Made by a program: the position numbers and the translations under genes. Under the pieces are notes generated by a model. The model was not told the origin of the DNA. It saw only the letters and a list, made by a program, of their open reading frames with translations, and made no database searches. A stretch of 64,000 bases of DNA, from the NCBI GenBank assembly GCA_949358305.1, contig OX442315.1:36048427-36112426 (forward strand), in the 5' to 3' direction. Of the stretch, positions 1 to 10,188 are shown one piece after another (the first letter of the stretch is position 1; each line of letters starts with the position of its first letter). The stretch is from Strigamia acuminata. Taxonomy: Eukaryota; Arthropoda; Chilopoda; Geophilomorpha; Linotaeniidae.

Positions 1-36
1 TACATAAAGAAATTAAAAACAGTTATGTCCAATTCC

Positions 37-46
37 TTTATTTATT
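37..46 (-). terminator. polyadenylation signals of the secreted-protein gene
   Basis: Two overlapping AATAAA hexamers on the minus strand (complements of 37-42 and 41-46) lie just after the stop codon of the 87-aa gene, where a short 3' UTR would end. Confidence 0.6.
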
Positions 47-83
47 GCAGGAATACCGATCTAGATCTTCTAAAATCTGGGTT

Positions 84-412
84 CTAGCCAGTAATGGTGA
101 TTAGCCCTCCTGGATTTAGGAGGATACTCAATAAAAGGCATGTTTCCTGTTGAATGTCGTGAAATGCGGTGTCCAATTTTAGTAGATCTTTTAAACTATC
201 GGTAAGCTGAAACACTTCGCCGTTCTCAACACGCTGAACAAATTCCTAAGAAATTTAAAAATTATAGGACACAACATTTAATTTACAATTTTAAAATTTT
301 GAAATCTTACCTTGACCAATTTGTCATAATCACATTTTAATTCAATTTGTGTTTGTACAGCAGTTGTGACGGCAAACAAAATGATGAGAGTTTTCAAAGT
401 TATAACTTCCAT
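84..412 (-). CDS. small secreted protein, 87 aa, two exons
   Basis: The minus-strand coding exons are 412-311 and 245-84, with a 65-bp intron (GTAAGA at the donor, TTCTTAG at the acceptor). Both exons are in phase 0. The start at 412 opens a typical signal peptide (MEVITLKTLIILFAVTTAVQ), with cleavage likely near residues 18-21. The mature part of about 66 residues has two cysteines (C27 and C70), which could form one disulfide, and leucine-rich helical stretches such as DSLKDLLKLD. It ends at TAG (86-84). Overlapping polyadenylation signals follow 38-47 bp downstream. Splice sites, signal peptide, stop and polyA signal all agree, so I believe the gene is real. I do not recognise the family. 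Small secreted effectors, venom-like peptides or carrier proteins are possible, and nothing seen chooses between them. Confidence 0.75.
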
Positions 413-1093
413 CGGCCTCGAGTTGTTGAGACTTGGCTTAATAGACTACATACACACAAATATAAATTAAACAAGAAGACAGTAGTGAACTCCCTCTAGG
501 CCGGGCATAGGCTGAGGCAGATCCACCAAAAAGAGACCAGGGCGTTGGGTCTGCACACTTTTATCAGTCTAGAGGGTCAGGGAGTTTTTGTAACATTTAA
601 ACAATAAGTTTTTTTTAAAATTCATTTATTAATATTGTAGTGACACTTATGAACCATATTTAAAGAATAAATTCTCAGTTATAACTCAACTCTTGTGTCA
701 AACACATCCATCATCATCAACAATGTGAGAACAACACAACAATTTAGGGCTTAAAATCATGGGTAGCAGGCTAAAGCGAGTTTTTTTTTTTACAAGATCA
801 GCCTTTCCTTAAAAGGGTTCAATTTCCAGAGTTTTGCTCAGTCTAGAAAGGTGCCCTGTTTAGAGGAAGTTGTTCACTGTTACACAACATGATTTAAAAA
901 AAATAATTTTCTACGTTATTTTGATTTTCTATATTATATTACATCTTACTGCAAACTTATATACGGTATTGGAAAATATTACGACTTTGTTGACAAAAAG
1001 AAATGAATCATAACTGCACATTTTTTATTGCATTAACCACAATGATTTTACTGCCTGCACATTGCTGTGGAACAGATTTCACAATTGTGTATT
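413..1093. other. 5' flank of the secreted-protein gene; no gene seen
   Basis: AT-rich sequence with short T and A runs (near 780-790 and 896-905). No coding exon or mobile-element end was recognised. Confidence 0.5.
556..566 (-). promoter_or_regulatory. possible TATA-like element upstream of the secreted-protein gene
   Basis: On the minus strand TGATAAAAG lies about 145 bp upstream of the start codon, in a locally GC-richer stretch (about 495-560). Only the position and the A/T core support it. A second AT-rich candidate lies near 460-470. Confidence 0.2.
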
Positions 1094-1101
1094 GAATAGA
1101 C

Positions 1102-1452
1102 CAGCGATCGGCAACAGGCGGACCGCGGTTTGTATCCGGACCGCGGAAGGTCGAAACTTGGACCGCGGTGACGTTTTAGCGACATTTTTCCCTCGGTTAC
1201 TTTGGTTTTTTCTGTGTTTTTTTTTGTTTTTCCTGTTTTTTTAAAATGTTTTTTAGGTTTTATTGGCATTTTTTAAGTTTTATTGGTATTTTTTGGGTTG
1301 TGTGTGTTTATTGGGGGGTTTATTTGGTTTTTAAGTGTTTTCTTTTGTTTTCTTAGGTTTTTAGTAAGGTTTTTAAGTGTTTTTTTTTCTGGACCTCGAT
1401 AAAAATTTTCAATAGTATCCGGACCCCACTTAAAATTACTTGCCGACCCCTG
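1102..1452 (+). mobile_element. hAT-type MITE, copy 1, with 8-bp TSD
   Basis: It begins CAGCGATCGGCAA and ends TTGCCGACCCCTG, the CAGGGGTCGGCAA terminus typical of non-autonomous hAT elements. It is flanked by a perfect 8-bp TSD, GAATAGAC (1094-1101 and 1453-1460). The left third repeats GGACCGCGG. The middle is an extremely T-rich strand. No transposase is encoded. Three further copies lie at 27017, 33622 and 45128. Confidence 0.9.
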
Positions 1453-1504
1453 GAATAGACCCACAAAAAAAAGTAATGTATTTACTGGCGTCTTCCACCA
1501 AAAA

Positions 1505-1546
1505 TAAGACCACGATGTTGTATTCGAATACAACATCACGGTCTTA
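1505..1546. repeat. long palindrome related to the 12.6-kb TIR element
   Basis: Positions 1514-1537 are a perfect 24-bp palindrome centred on TATTCGAATA, extended with two mismatches to TAAGAC/GTCTTA. The same TGTTGTATTCGAATACAACA core occurs at the right end of the element at 12615-13488, so this is probably a relic of that family. Confidence 0.6.
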
Positions 1547-2279
1547 TATTCATCCAATATCATCTAAAATTCTTATTTATTACTCTGATTGAATTGTCTG
1601 AGGGCGGAATGGTATTTTTTCGCGACGTAGCAATACTAGTAATTACGTCTAGAAAAACTATATTGTAATTTTTAATTTCTTTAATTAATAAATTTACCTT
1701 AACAAATCATTAATTTTATTGAGTGATTTTTTGAAGAGCAAAGTAAAGGCAAAATTCAAAATTTTTTCTGTGGATCTTTGTGCTTATATTGTGCTCAACC
1801 AATAATAAGAGCTTGTTATACGAAGTAAGTTTTTGTATACAGAGTCCAGCAGATAAATAAAAGAATTTATTCTGGTGCATTTTGTACAAGCGTTTTAGTG
1901 TCCAGCTATTTAGCAGGCTGCTACCGCCCTCTGTAATCGCGTTCTGTTTTTATTTCAAACTGCAGTATTATATTTTGTCACTTGAGGACACTTGATTTTC
2001 TTACAGTATCATTTTCACCTCAGCATGTGATCCTTGTGATGTCTTTACTCCTTCTAACAAGCCTACAGACAAGACTTCAAATATATTTACTGAAATATTA
2101 CAAATCAAGTAAATATGTCTATTTTTCTCCCTACTTATAATTAAAAACTGCAAAAACTAACAAAAAAGCTGCAAAGTGGCACTTTCCCTGGTGCCGCAAT
2201 GTACAACTAAGTCCGGACTGAGATGAAAGAATGTTTGGTTTGTTTATTTAGATGACGTTGTGCGAGTTGTGAGTGTGAC
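1547..2279. other. AT-rich sequence, no feature seen
   Basis: No open frame with exon signals and no mobile-element ends were recognised. Confidence 0.4.
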
Positions 2280-2420
2280 TTTGTTGTTGTTTGTCTTTAC
2301 TGTGAGTATTGGTTTGTTCCGTCAACAGACAACGTGGACATGTTGTTGTTGTTTGTCTTTACTGTGAGTATTGGTTTGTTCCGTCAACAGACAACGTGGA
2401 CATGTTGTTGTTGTTTGTTT
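2280..2420 (+). repeat. 62-bp tandem duplication
   Basis: A 62-bp unit containing GTGAGTATTGGTTTGTTCCG and CAACAGACAACGTGG occurs twice in tandem, followed by a partial third unit starting TGTTGTTGTTGTTTG. The two units look identical, so the duplication is recent. Confidence 0.85.
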
Positions 2421-3143
2421 GCGTTTTTAATTCTTACGTCATTTCAATTCACTTCGTCATTTCCGTTCTCTCCGTCATTTCCGTTCTCTACGTGAAAAAA
2501 GCAGACAAACAAAGAGAAATTTTTTTCTTCTTCTAGAGTTTTAGATTCATTTAATTTTTATGAAAACGGTGGCGATGGCCTATTTTCTTTATGACTTGCA
2601 ATAAACTTTAGGATGTTTGTTTTAAAATTATTTCTTTTTAAAAAGTAGGAAAAAAAATATATGAATACGAGTACATTTTTTAAATATTTATTTTCTTTAC
2701 ATCTATTTAACTATCTTTTATCTGGGTTGAGGTTACATGGGAGGGCGATGAATCTAATTATTTTTGTTATTTTTATTTCCACCTTTGATGAATATTTACA
2801 TCAAAGATTACCAATGCCAGAGACAAGACAGGGTCAAATAAAATATTGAAAAATTATTTATTTCCTTCAATATTTACATATTAAAAAAAATTATAGTGCA
2901 CAAATTTTTAAAAAACGTTGCATGTGTACATATGTGGGTGGAAAGCAGATGGCAAAGAAAACATAATACATATCATTTTTTTGCCAAAAAAAGAAGAGTA
3001 AAAAATTGAGGAATCTGACAGCAGTGTCTTGTTCTGTCCGACTCCTAATGTTACTTCTATAATTCAATACATCGCAAAAGGTTTTAGTTTTTTATTTTGA
3101 CATGGACACATATGATAAATTTTAATATTAATAATGTAAACAT
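2421..3143. other. AT-rich intergenic DNA with a few hairpins
   Basis: No gene recognised. Perfect hairpins are visible: CTTTGATG/CATCAAAG near 2782-2806 and AAATATTGAA/TTCAATATTT near 2841-2875. Confidence 0.4.
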
Positions 3144-3272
3144 TCAAAATAAAGCCAATATTTTTCTAAACAAAATCAAAATAATTCCTCGAGATACAAC
3201 ATCCGGTAAGTTACGGCGTCGCCAGGACAACAAACTAGACAAAGTTTGCACCGACAGAGGGACTGACGCCAT
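3144..3272 (-). CDS. candidate first exon or small ORF, 42 aa, divergent to the next gene
   Basis: On the minus strand AAAATGGCG is a good start context and opens a 42-aa frame beginning MASVPLSVQTLSSLLSWRRR, arginine-rich and then hydrophobic, as in a mitochondrial targeting or membrane-anchored N-terminus. The first half is clearly GC-richer than its surroundings. The start lies 126 bp from the plus-strand start at 3399, so the two could share a bidirectional promoter. The frame may be a first exon spliced further left, but no strong donor was found. The plus strand here also carries a donor-like CCGGTAAGT, so the opposite strand could be the exonic one. Confidence 0.25.
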   Translation of the reverse strand: MASVPLSVQTLSSLLSWRRRNLPDVVSRGIILILFRKILALF

Positions 3273-3398
3273 TTTACTGATTACAATTTCTTATCTCATT
3301 TCTTATCGTGTAATATCGAGTTAAAGGTCAAATTTTGCAGAAATTATAGTAAATTTTTTTCAATATCGTGTTGCTGGACGTTAATTCAGCTGTAAGAA

Positions 3399-4361
3399 AT
3401 GTTGTCTACGACCGGTCGAACCACGGCATCTAAAATTAATCCTAAACGCGGAGTAAAAAATGGTTTGTTGTGTTAATCAGTTTGTTAATGAGTGTTTAAT
3501 GAATATTTAATGAACTAACGTTTTGCAATTATTATTTCAGGCTGCAATAATTAGTGTCATAAGGCGTAACGGAAGATTTCCAATTCACGAGGTAATTAAT
3601 TTTTTTCCCACTTGGTTTTTTTGAAAAAAATTACAAAAAAATTAATTTCTTATGGTAATTTAAGAAATTATCGAATAAAAAACCCAGGAAAAAGAATAAT
3701 TGATGATTTATTACCATTTCTAATTCATGAAAATCCCAAAAAGATACAAAAAAAATTTAAATTTCGCGTCACTGATGCAACTGGTTTGTAGTTAGGCTTA
3801 AGTTAGGCCTAATTTCCATAATTTCATTTTCCTTTAAAAAAAGCGTGAGATTTTATGTCTGAAAAAATAAATCTTGCAATTACACATTCCTTGAAGTGAA
3901 TTATTTTTTCATTAAATATTTTATTCCGTTTTTTTATTCGAATTTTTTTGTTTTGCCAGGACCGTCAGGACGGAAAAATTATAGGATTGAAAAATTCGCT
4001 CGAAATTGAGAAACACTGCAAGATAAATGTAAGTATACTGTACACGGTTTGTTTTATGATAACAATTTAATTTTTTTCCGTTCTCGAGCAAGAAAATTGT
4101 TTTATTTCTCATTGTGTTTGAAATTCTTTTCTTGATTCGTACAATTCAACCAGAATTATGAGTTTTAATAACAAGTCTAGCACCTGTGTAAATCCTTTTG
4201 ACACCACCACTCGAGGGTTTTCATTTATATTTATTTTTTTCCTACACGGAAAAAGGCGAATTTCAAATTTAAATATGAAATTATGAATCGTTGATGACAT
4301 TATCACCTTTGTTTTCGTAATTATTCACAGTGGGCTCTTAATGACCGTTTAATTCACTAAG
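3399..4361 (+). CDS. probable four-exon gene for a 67-aa basic protein, unrecognised
   Basis: Four short exons join in one frame: 3399-3452 (18 codons, then GTAAAA), 3541-3591 (after TTATTTCAG, before GTAATT), 3960-4028 (after TTTTGCCAG, before GTAAGT) and 4332-4361 (after ATTCACAG, ending TAA). All junctions are phase 0. The peptide starts MLSTTGRTTASKINPKRG and continues AAIISVIRRNGRFPIHE, then DRQDGKIIGLKNSLEIEKH. It is basic, without a signal peptide or membrane segment. Introns are 88, 368 and 303 bp. Support is the chain of consistent splice sites and frame in otherwise stop-rich AT DNA. The last exon is the weakest, and a longer gene skipping it is possible. I do not recognise the family. 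Confidence 0.5.
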
Positions 4362-5425
4362 GTCATTACTTAAAAGCTTTTAATTTGCTTTTTGCTCGCT
4401 AGATGGTGATGATAATAATTACCCAGGTTTTATCATCATTTATGTGATACAGAAAAGGAAATTAAGAGGTTAAATGGTTCTCAGTCACGGAGTTTGAGGT
4501 GTTTTATTGCATTCTCGGGATCGAAATCGAATGTTTTGATTGTCAAAAGTTTGATTTATTGCTACAATTACGAGGACGGACTGCGATTATTCGGGACGAC
4601 AAAGATCGTGATTTAATCGGTGAAGTATGTGATGGGTGGAAATAGAAATTTTCAACTTGGATGACATAAATGAAACTTGGCGATAGGGAAAGAAAATTCA
4701 CTGGCGCGTCAGCAGACGTTGGATTTTTAAAAAATATTTTGAAATCGTCAAAGAAAAATGTTGATTTTTTCGATAAAAATATTTATTTTTCGGTAAAACG
4801 TTCAAAGTTTTGGTTTCTACCGTTTATGCCGTTTATAAAAACGATCAAAATAGTGCGAAAAATCGTGTTTTAACTGTGAATGTGTTCGTTTTTATGCCCG
4901 TTTGCTGTATCGTTTTTATGTCGCTATGGTGCATAAAAATTCTTTTTCTTTCATTTAACCGACTAATTGTGGTTGTGGTGTTTTTACCGTCAGGCAAATT
5001 TTTGTCTCCTATTTTTGCTGCTTATAAAAAGTATCAAAAACCACAGAGACAGACACTTTGAATGTGCGATATTATTTTGTTCTTGTATTTGTTTTATAGT
5101 TTTGTTTTTTTGGGTTAATGAGTACAAACGGTAATTAAAATTCCTTCATTTTTGCCCAATTAACGATTTATGACTCGCTTTTTTCAACACAGTTCTGCTT
5201 TTATTTTAGTTTTTGTCGATGGTAGTGTCACCTGTAAGCATAACAAATGGAATTTTCAACCGATCTAAAACTGTATGGCAGCCATTTTGAATTCAGTTGT
5301 AAAAACCAAAACCAGGTCTCAAAAACCACTAGAAAACCACTGTAGTTGTGATTTCTGTTTTTGCGGGTTTTGACGAAGGTTTATAGCTGTTTTTGGTGTC
5401 CATTCTGTTTACAGAAACACGAAAA
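4362..5425. other. intergenic AT-rich DNA
   Basis: Low-complexity A/T stretches and open frames that show no exon signals. No gene or element end seen before the LTR element TSD at 5426. Confidence 0.4.
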
Positions 5426-5429
5426 ACAG

Positions 5430-7320
5430 TGTGACGGTGACGACCACAACTCCTATCGCATGATAGTACCGGGTATAAGTCGCGTGAATAAGTGATTAAA
5501 ATACGAGATAATAAAGACAACAGAGTTTCTCAAAACGCTACATTTATTGTTACTAAACAATATAATCAATCCTAAAAGTTATACAAATTCTAATGCCGAC
5601 ATTTGGCAAGTTAAATACAAGTTAAACTATACATGAAATTGGCTGTAAAACAGCCCTGAAATAATATGATTACGGTTATTGGTGATCCGGGGTTCGGGAA
5701 CGGCAAAATGCCCGCTCGACCGAGTTAAAAGATGTCATCTACGCGTAGCCGGGCTGGCTGTGTCCTCGCGGCTTCCATCGGCGCTTCGTAATCGTGGAAC
5801 TGGTTCCTTCACGTTCCTGGTTCGTATCGTGTAATGGTCCGTGTAATGCTTCTTGGTTCGATCCGAGAGGTGCGGTTGACTCATGTGCACCGCCACAACT
5901 AGGGTTGGAAATTGGTAATGAATAAATGAAGTCATTTATTCGCCAAGGTTCCGCTTGCGAATTATATTTAATTCGCGATGTTGTGAGTTTAATAAATTAA
6001 CTCAATAAATTGTATTCAATTTATTGTTACGAATTTGATTCGTCATACAGTGAAATAAGTCTCGTGACTTACTTCGGTTGTTAACTTGTTGCCAAGTTTA
6101 AACAATTAAGGTGTATTTATCAACTACAAAATATAATAAAGGTTAAACATCGCAACACACAATTGCCGTCAAAGTTCGCCTTGCTGAGCAGAACAGTATC
6201 GCGCGTGCCCTAAATAACAGTGCGGTGAGAGACGGCACTGGTATTCAGGGGGATATAGCCCGCAGTTCTGCACAACAGAATTAATCACCCGAGATACTAC
6301 TGCTTTGGCACCATCACCGAAGAGATATAACTTTCCCAAACACATAGTGCTACTGGCGGTAACTGCATGTTTTGCATGCAGACTGCTTTGGCACCATCAA
6401 GTGATGGAGTCAATCTCTTTCAGTAACAGTGCTACTAACGGTTACTAAATACTTTGGTATCACACGTGATTCTATTGTCCGACCACGAGGATACTTATGC
6501 GGGAGGCTTTCTCCTCGGCAAGACCGTTTGACGGAAACATTAACAGTCCGAACTTCGCCTTCAGTTGACGGGGGTTGCATGGCTCAGCAGAGCCATGCTA
6601 TGCATGGACCGGTAGGCCCATGCCCTGAGTAAGAAACAGTTATTTGACATGCGGAACATACCAAATAACCAGAAATCAAGAACTACTTAACTTCCTGTTG
6701 TCAGGGAGTTTTATACTCGGTGGGATTAAGTTCCACCAATCTCGTATCGCAGGAAGTGGATACGGAGATGCAAACTTGGATTATGCTAATCCTTGACATG
6801 AAACAGGAAATGGATACCGGGGACCGGAAGTGGATACCCAGGACACATTCCCAAGTCACACATTAATCCTTTAATCCGCAAGGTCACATTTCCAAGAATG
6901 TGACCAATTCTTCTTCCAAACATTCAATGCAATAATATATCTTTATATTATTGTCCAATTAAATAATCTACGTGAATATATTAACTACTTATTTAATATA
7001 TATATCTTGTTATTCATTTAATTCCGTATTTCGAATTTACCGCTGATCTGCGATAGCGCCATCTAGTGGCGACATTGCGCATTGACAAATGCGGTTTTAG
7101 CAGACGATTCTCTGTAATTTCGGCCGTGATATTTCGATATCATGAAGATTGAATTGTTTATTCTTATCAAACGAACATATTTGTAATTAAAACACCATAA
7201 ATAACTTTATTTAGGAATTACATTGGTTCTACAACAAATACAGTAGAATTACCGTCAAAATGGCGCAACAGCGCCTTCTGGTGGAAAATCAGGCATTTAT
7301 AGCCCTATTAATTTGTCACA
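5430..7320 (-). repeat. 3' LTR (in element sense), 1891 bp
   Basis: It matches the LTR at 10189-12091 throughout, apart from a 12-bp gap at 6300/6301. It contains many perfect hairpins, for example 5921-5940, 5957-5976, 6004-6025, 6577-6598, 6882-6905 and 6930-6953. A 66-codon open frame on the element's sense strand (5935-5735) is present in both LTRs, but nothing shows that it is translated. An AATAAA on the element strand near 5544-5549 could serve as the R-region polyadenylation signal. Confidence 0.9.
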
Positions 7321-7330
7321 AATCCCCCTT
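7321..7330 (-). other. polypurine tract of the non-autonomous LTR element
   Basis: On the element strand AAGGGGGATT directly abuts the start of the 3' LTR (TGTGAC), the position and composition of a plus-strand primer. Confidence 0.75.
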
Positions 7331-7936
7331 AAATAATTGGAAGTGTTTACACTTTCACTTATTTCTATCCTATTAATGGATATAAATGCTTTTGTCAGGC
7401 TTGATATATCTTGGGAGATGCTGTGACTTCCAATTCTGAATTTAGTTGTTTAACTCAATTAGATTGCCTAAGTTCAGGATTTTTCAATAGCACAAATTTG
7501 ATTTTGTTCTACGTAATTTAGTCAAGTTTATTAATAAATAATAAAACTTCCTTCCGATAATATTGACAATTAAGCATCATCACGTCCCCCTTAATTGTCG
7601 TAACTATAGTCAATTCTTTAGAAAAGACATCGTATTTTTTCTTATCATGTTTAGTCAATAAGATTCCTTACAAAATTTTGAGCTCGCGCCATTGCGAATT
7701 TCCGAGCTCTCTTAGCTCGCTTTAACAATTTTCGGCCCTTTTTCTTGGATAGTTACACGGTGATGTATAGTGTAACTTGTGTCGTATCTCTAACGACTGC
7801 AAACCTGGAGTTGGCATTCGAACACGTCAGTGTGTATGTGCCGATTGCAAACATTGGTTTGTAATCAAAGTTTCTTCACATCCAGCTGTGTTTGGTAATT
7901 GAAAACGCTTGTTTTCAGTTCTTAATTCCTCTTTTT

Positions 7937-8392
7937 CTATTGAATTAAGTGAATCAAACCTTTCACTTGAAATAATTTGATTCGCCAAGTTTCGACTGGG
8001 GTTTCCACAATCAAGTGACTTTGATTGGGCTTTAGCAGAGAATCCACTGAATTCAACGGAACATTATCTGGATTTATCCACTGATTTTGTTTATCCATAG
8101 TTTTTACATGAAGTATTGCTTCCCTTAGGATCGCAAATCGATTTCGATCTAACTCATACACTTGACAGTAGACTGTCAGATCATCCGGAATTATTTCGGG
8201 TTGATTTTTGAACAGTTGGTAACTTAGATTTAAGTTTGCCTGCTCATTTTCTCCTAAAGGTTGATAACTTAGATTTAAACTATCACCTTCATTATCTCCT
8301 TCTTCAGAGTCAAATATGGTAAACGGTTGTTGAACCATATTAAAACTTGAACAATTCGGAAATAAAGAATTCTTTATTATTAAAGAATTCAA
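7937..8392 (-). CDS. 151-aa acidic ORF inside the non-autonomous LTR element
   Basis: This is the longest frame in the internal region and lies on the element's sense strand. The start at 8392 is followed at once by a 24-nt perfect hairpin (8368-8391), whose sequence encodes residues 2-9. Residues about 28-38 are acidic (DSEEGDNEGDS), and an LNLSYQ motif is duplicated (SLNLSYQPLGENEQ, then NLNLSYQLF). This mirrors a direct DNA repeat of about 17 bp (AACTTAGATTTAA). I see no Gag, nucleocapsid or polymerase signature and do not recognise the protein. It could be an element-specific protein, a captured gene fragment or a chance frame. Confidence 0.35.
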   Translation of the reverse strand: MNSLIIKNSLFPNCSSFNMVQQPFTIFDSEEGDNEGDSLNLSYQPLGENEQANLNLSYQLFKNQPEIIPDDLTVYCQVYELDRNRFAILREAILHVKTMDKQNQWINPDNVPLNSVDSLLKPNQSHLIVETPVETWRIKLFQVKGLIHLIQ

Positions 8393-9477
8393 TATACACT
8401 TTAATACAATACACTTTCAAAAGGAAACACTTCTAAACTTTAATAAAGCGAAATTAAACTTCGCGTTGTTTAATACGCGTTAAACTTTCAAAAAATTAAA
8501 ACAAAACACTAAATATCAGAATATTTAAACTGGCGTGATTAAAAGCACGCTTAATTCAAAGTTAACAATAAAAGAACAAACAATACTTAGCTTTGCAGGT
8601 TACGGCGCGGTAATTCGAATCGTGACTGAAATCGGGACGGCGTGGTCAAGATGGCACTGGAACACATCTATCCGGGTCTGGTCTGGTGGTCTGGGTCCAC
8701 GCTTAAATCTGGATCCTAATCTGCGCCTCTGTGATTGGTGAATTTTGGTTTCACCTTAATTAGTAGTTCTCTACTAAGTCCGTACTTCTTGGAATTTGGA
8801 CTTTTTTACCAATTTAAATAATTAAATAATTTTTCTTCGAAAAATATTTTTCTTTAATTATTGTGTTTGTGTGTAATATTATTGCAACCACAGTTTTAAT
8901 AAAGTTTTCGACTTTCAACATTGTGTATTTTTTTATTTCCAATAGGAAAAAGTAATTTGATCCAGTTTTACATTTTCAGGGGTTAAATTCCATTTTTCGA
9001 GTGCAATAATAGTTTTATAAAATCTTTTGATAATATCCATTTCCCCCTTTTTTAACAAATTGTTTTAACAAAAAATTCGTTAAAATCTTTTAAATTTGCC
9101 ACGAGAAAAATTCTCTAATTCTTACTTACGAAGGACGTGTTTTTAATTATTAGTTTTAATAATTTGTCCCCCTTATCTCTAATAACGAGATGTTTGTTGA
9201 AATCTTTTTATCTTTCGAATGAAAGAATATTTTGACCACAATTTTCGTAAATATTTTCATATGCTGCAGCATTTCCCCAATTCAAATCTTTGAATGAAAA
9301 GATAAACCTGGAGAACTTCACTGAATTCAGAGTCCAGAGTGCTAATCGGGATTCGTAATGTTCGACGCAAAAATACTACTCCACGTGGTCGGTATCTTTA
9401 ATCGCCGCCATTTTACATTTCTTTAATTTCCATTGTTTTCGAATGAAAAAATGTACTTTTGAAAATAATTAATTCCT

Positions 9478-9825
9478 TCAAATAAAGGTAACTTTTATTT
9501 CGATTTGCAACTTTCTTTTTAGTAAAATGAAGTGTGTTGTTTTTTCAAAACAACTAGATCGTTTTTGGATACCAACGGTCAGTGGAAACAACTTCGCAAC
9601 GCTTACACAAATCTCTACGAACTTTGTGTAACGTTTCCACGCTGTTTTTGATACACTGTCCGCCCTAATTTCCAAGCATTCGTTCGCACCTTGCATCGAA
9701 GGTTTGAGTGGCTTTCCTGCCGCGTTTATGACGGAGATCGTCGCTTGTTGAAGCTGCGGTTTGGTCGCTTGGCATCGGTGTCGACGTACTGTTTCGGAAA
9801 ACTTAATTTCCGTAAGTATTTTCAC
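9478..9825 (-). CDS. 115-aa basic ORF near the 5' end of the non-autonomous LTR element
   Basis: It lies on the element's sense strand between the primer site and the 151-aa ORF, where gag would start. It is lysine- and arginine-rich with scattered cysteines but no CCHC knuckle. The DNA here is GC-richer than the rest of the interior and is dominated by nested inverted repeats (9582-9640). It may be a decayed gag start or structural RNA that happens to be open. Confidence 0.2.
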   Translation of the reverse strand: MKILTEIKFSETVRRHRCQATKPQLQQATISVINAAGKPLKPSMQGANECLEIRADSVSKTAWKRYTKFVEICVSVAKLFPLTVGIQKRSSCFEKTTHFILLKRKLQIEIKVTFI

Positions 9826-10168
9826 CAGTTCGTTTGTAGTAGTCTTCTACTAGGTCCGCTCTTTGGTCTGGTCAATCTTTTTACCGATTGAATATTTTCC
9901 TTCGAAAATATTTTTATAAAATTTATAAAATACCAGCCAGTTTATGTGAAAATTAATAAATAATTTCACTTCAATATTTCGAGTGTTTTTTCGACACACA
10001 TAACATTCCCTTTAATGTCGGTTTTCGTATGAATTCCAACGTTTTTAAAAGAAATTCTCCTACTTCGCAAAAGTAGGAATATAAAATTCGTTTCAAAATG
10101 TTATAATCTTTATTTATCTCAATTTTCACTTTCTATTTAAATTCGATAAATTTAAAACTGTGCAACCT

Positions 10169-10186
10169 ATCTCGGTGGGACCTCCA
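10169..10186 (-). other. primer binding site complementary to tRNA-Gln
   Basis: The plus strand reads ATCTCGGTGGGACCTCCA, which matches the 3' end of an animal tRNA-Gln including CCA. The element strand therefore has TGGAGGTCCCACCGAGAT, separated by CG from the 5' LTR end. The assignment uses remembered tRNA-Gln acceptor and T-arm sequence. Confidence 0.8.
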
Positions 10187-10188
10187 CG

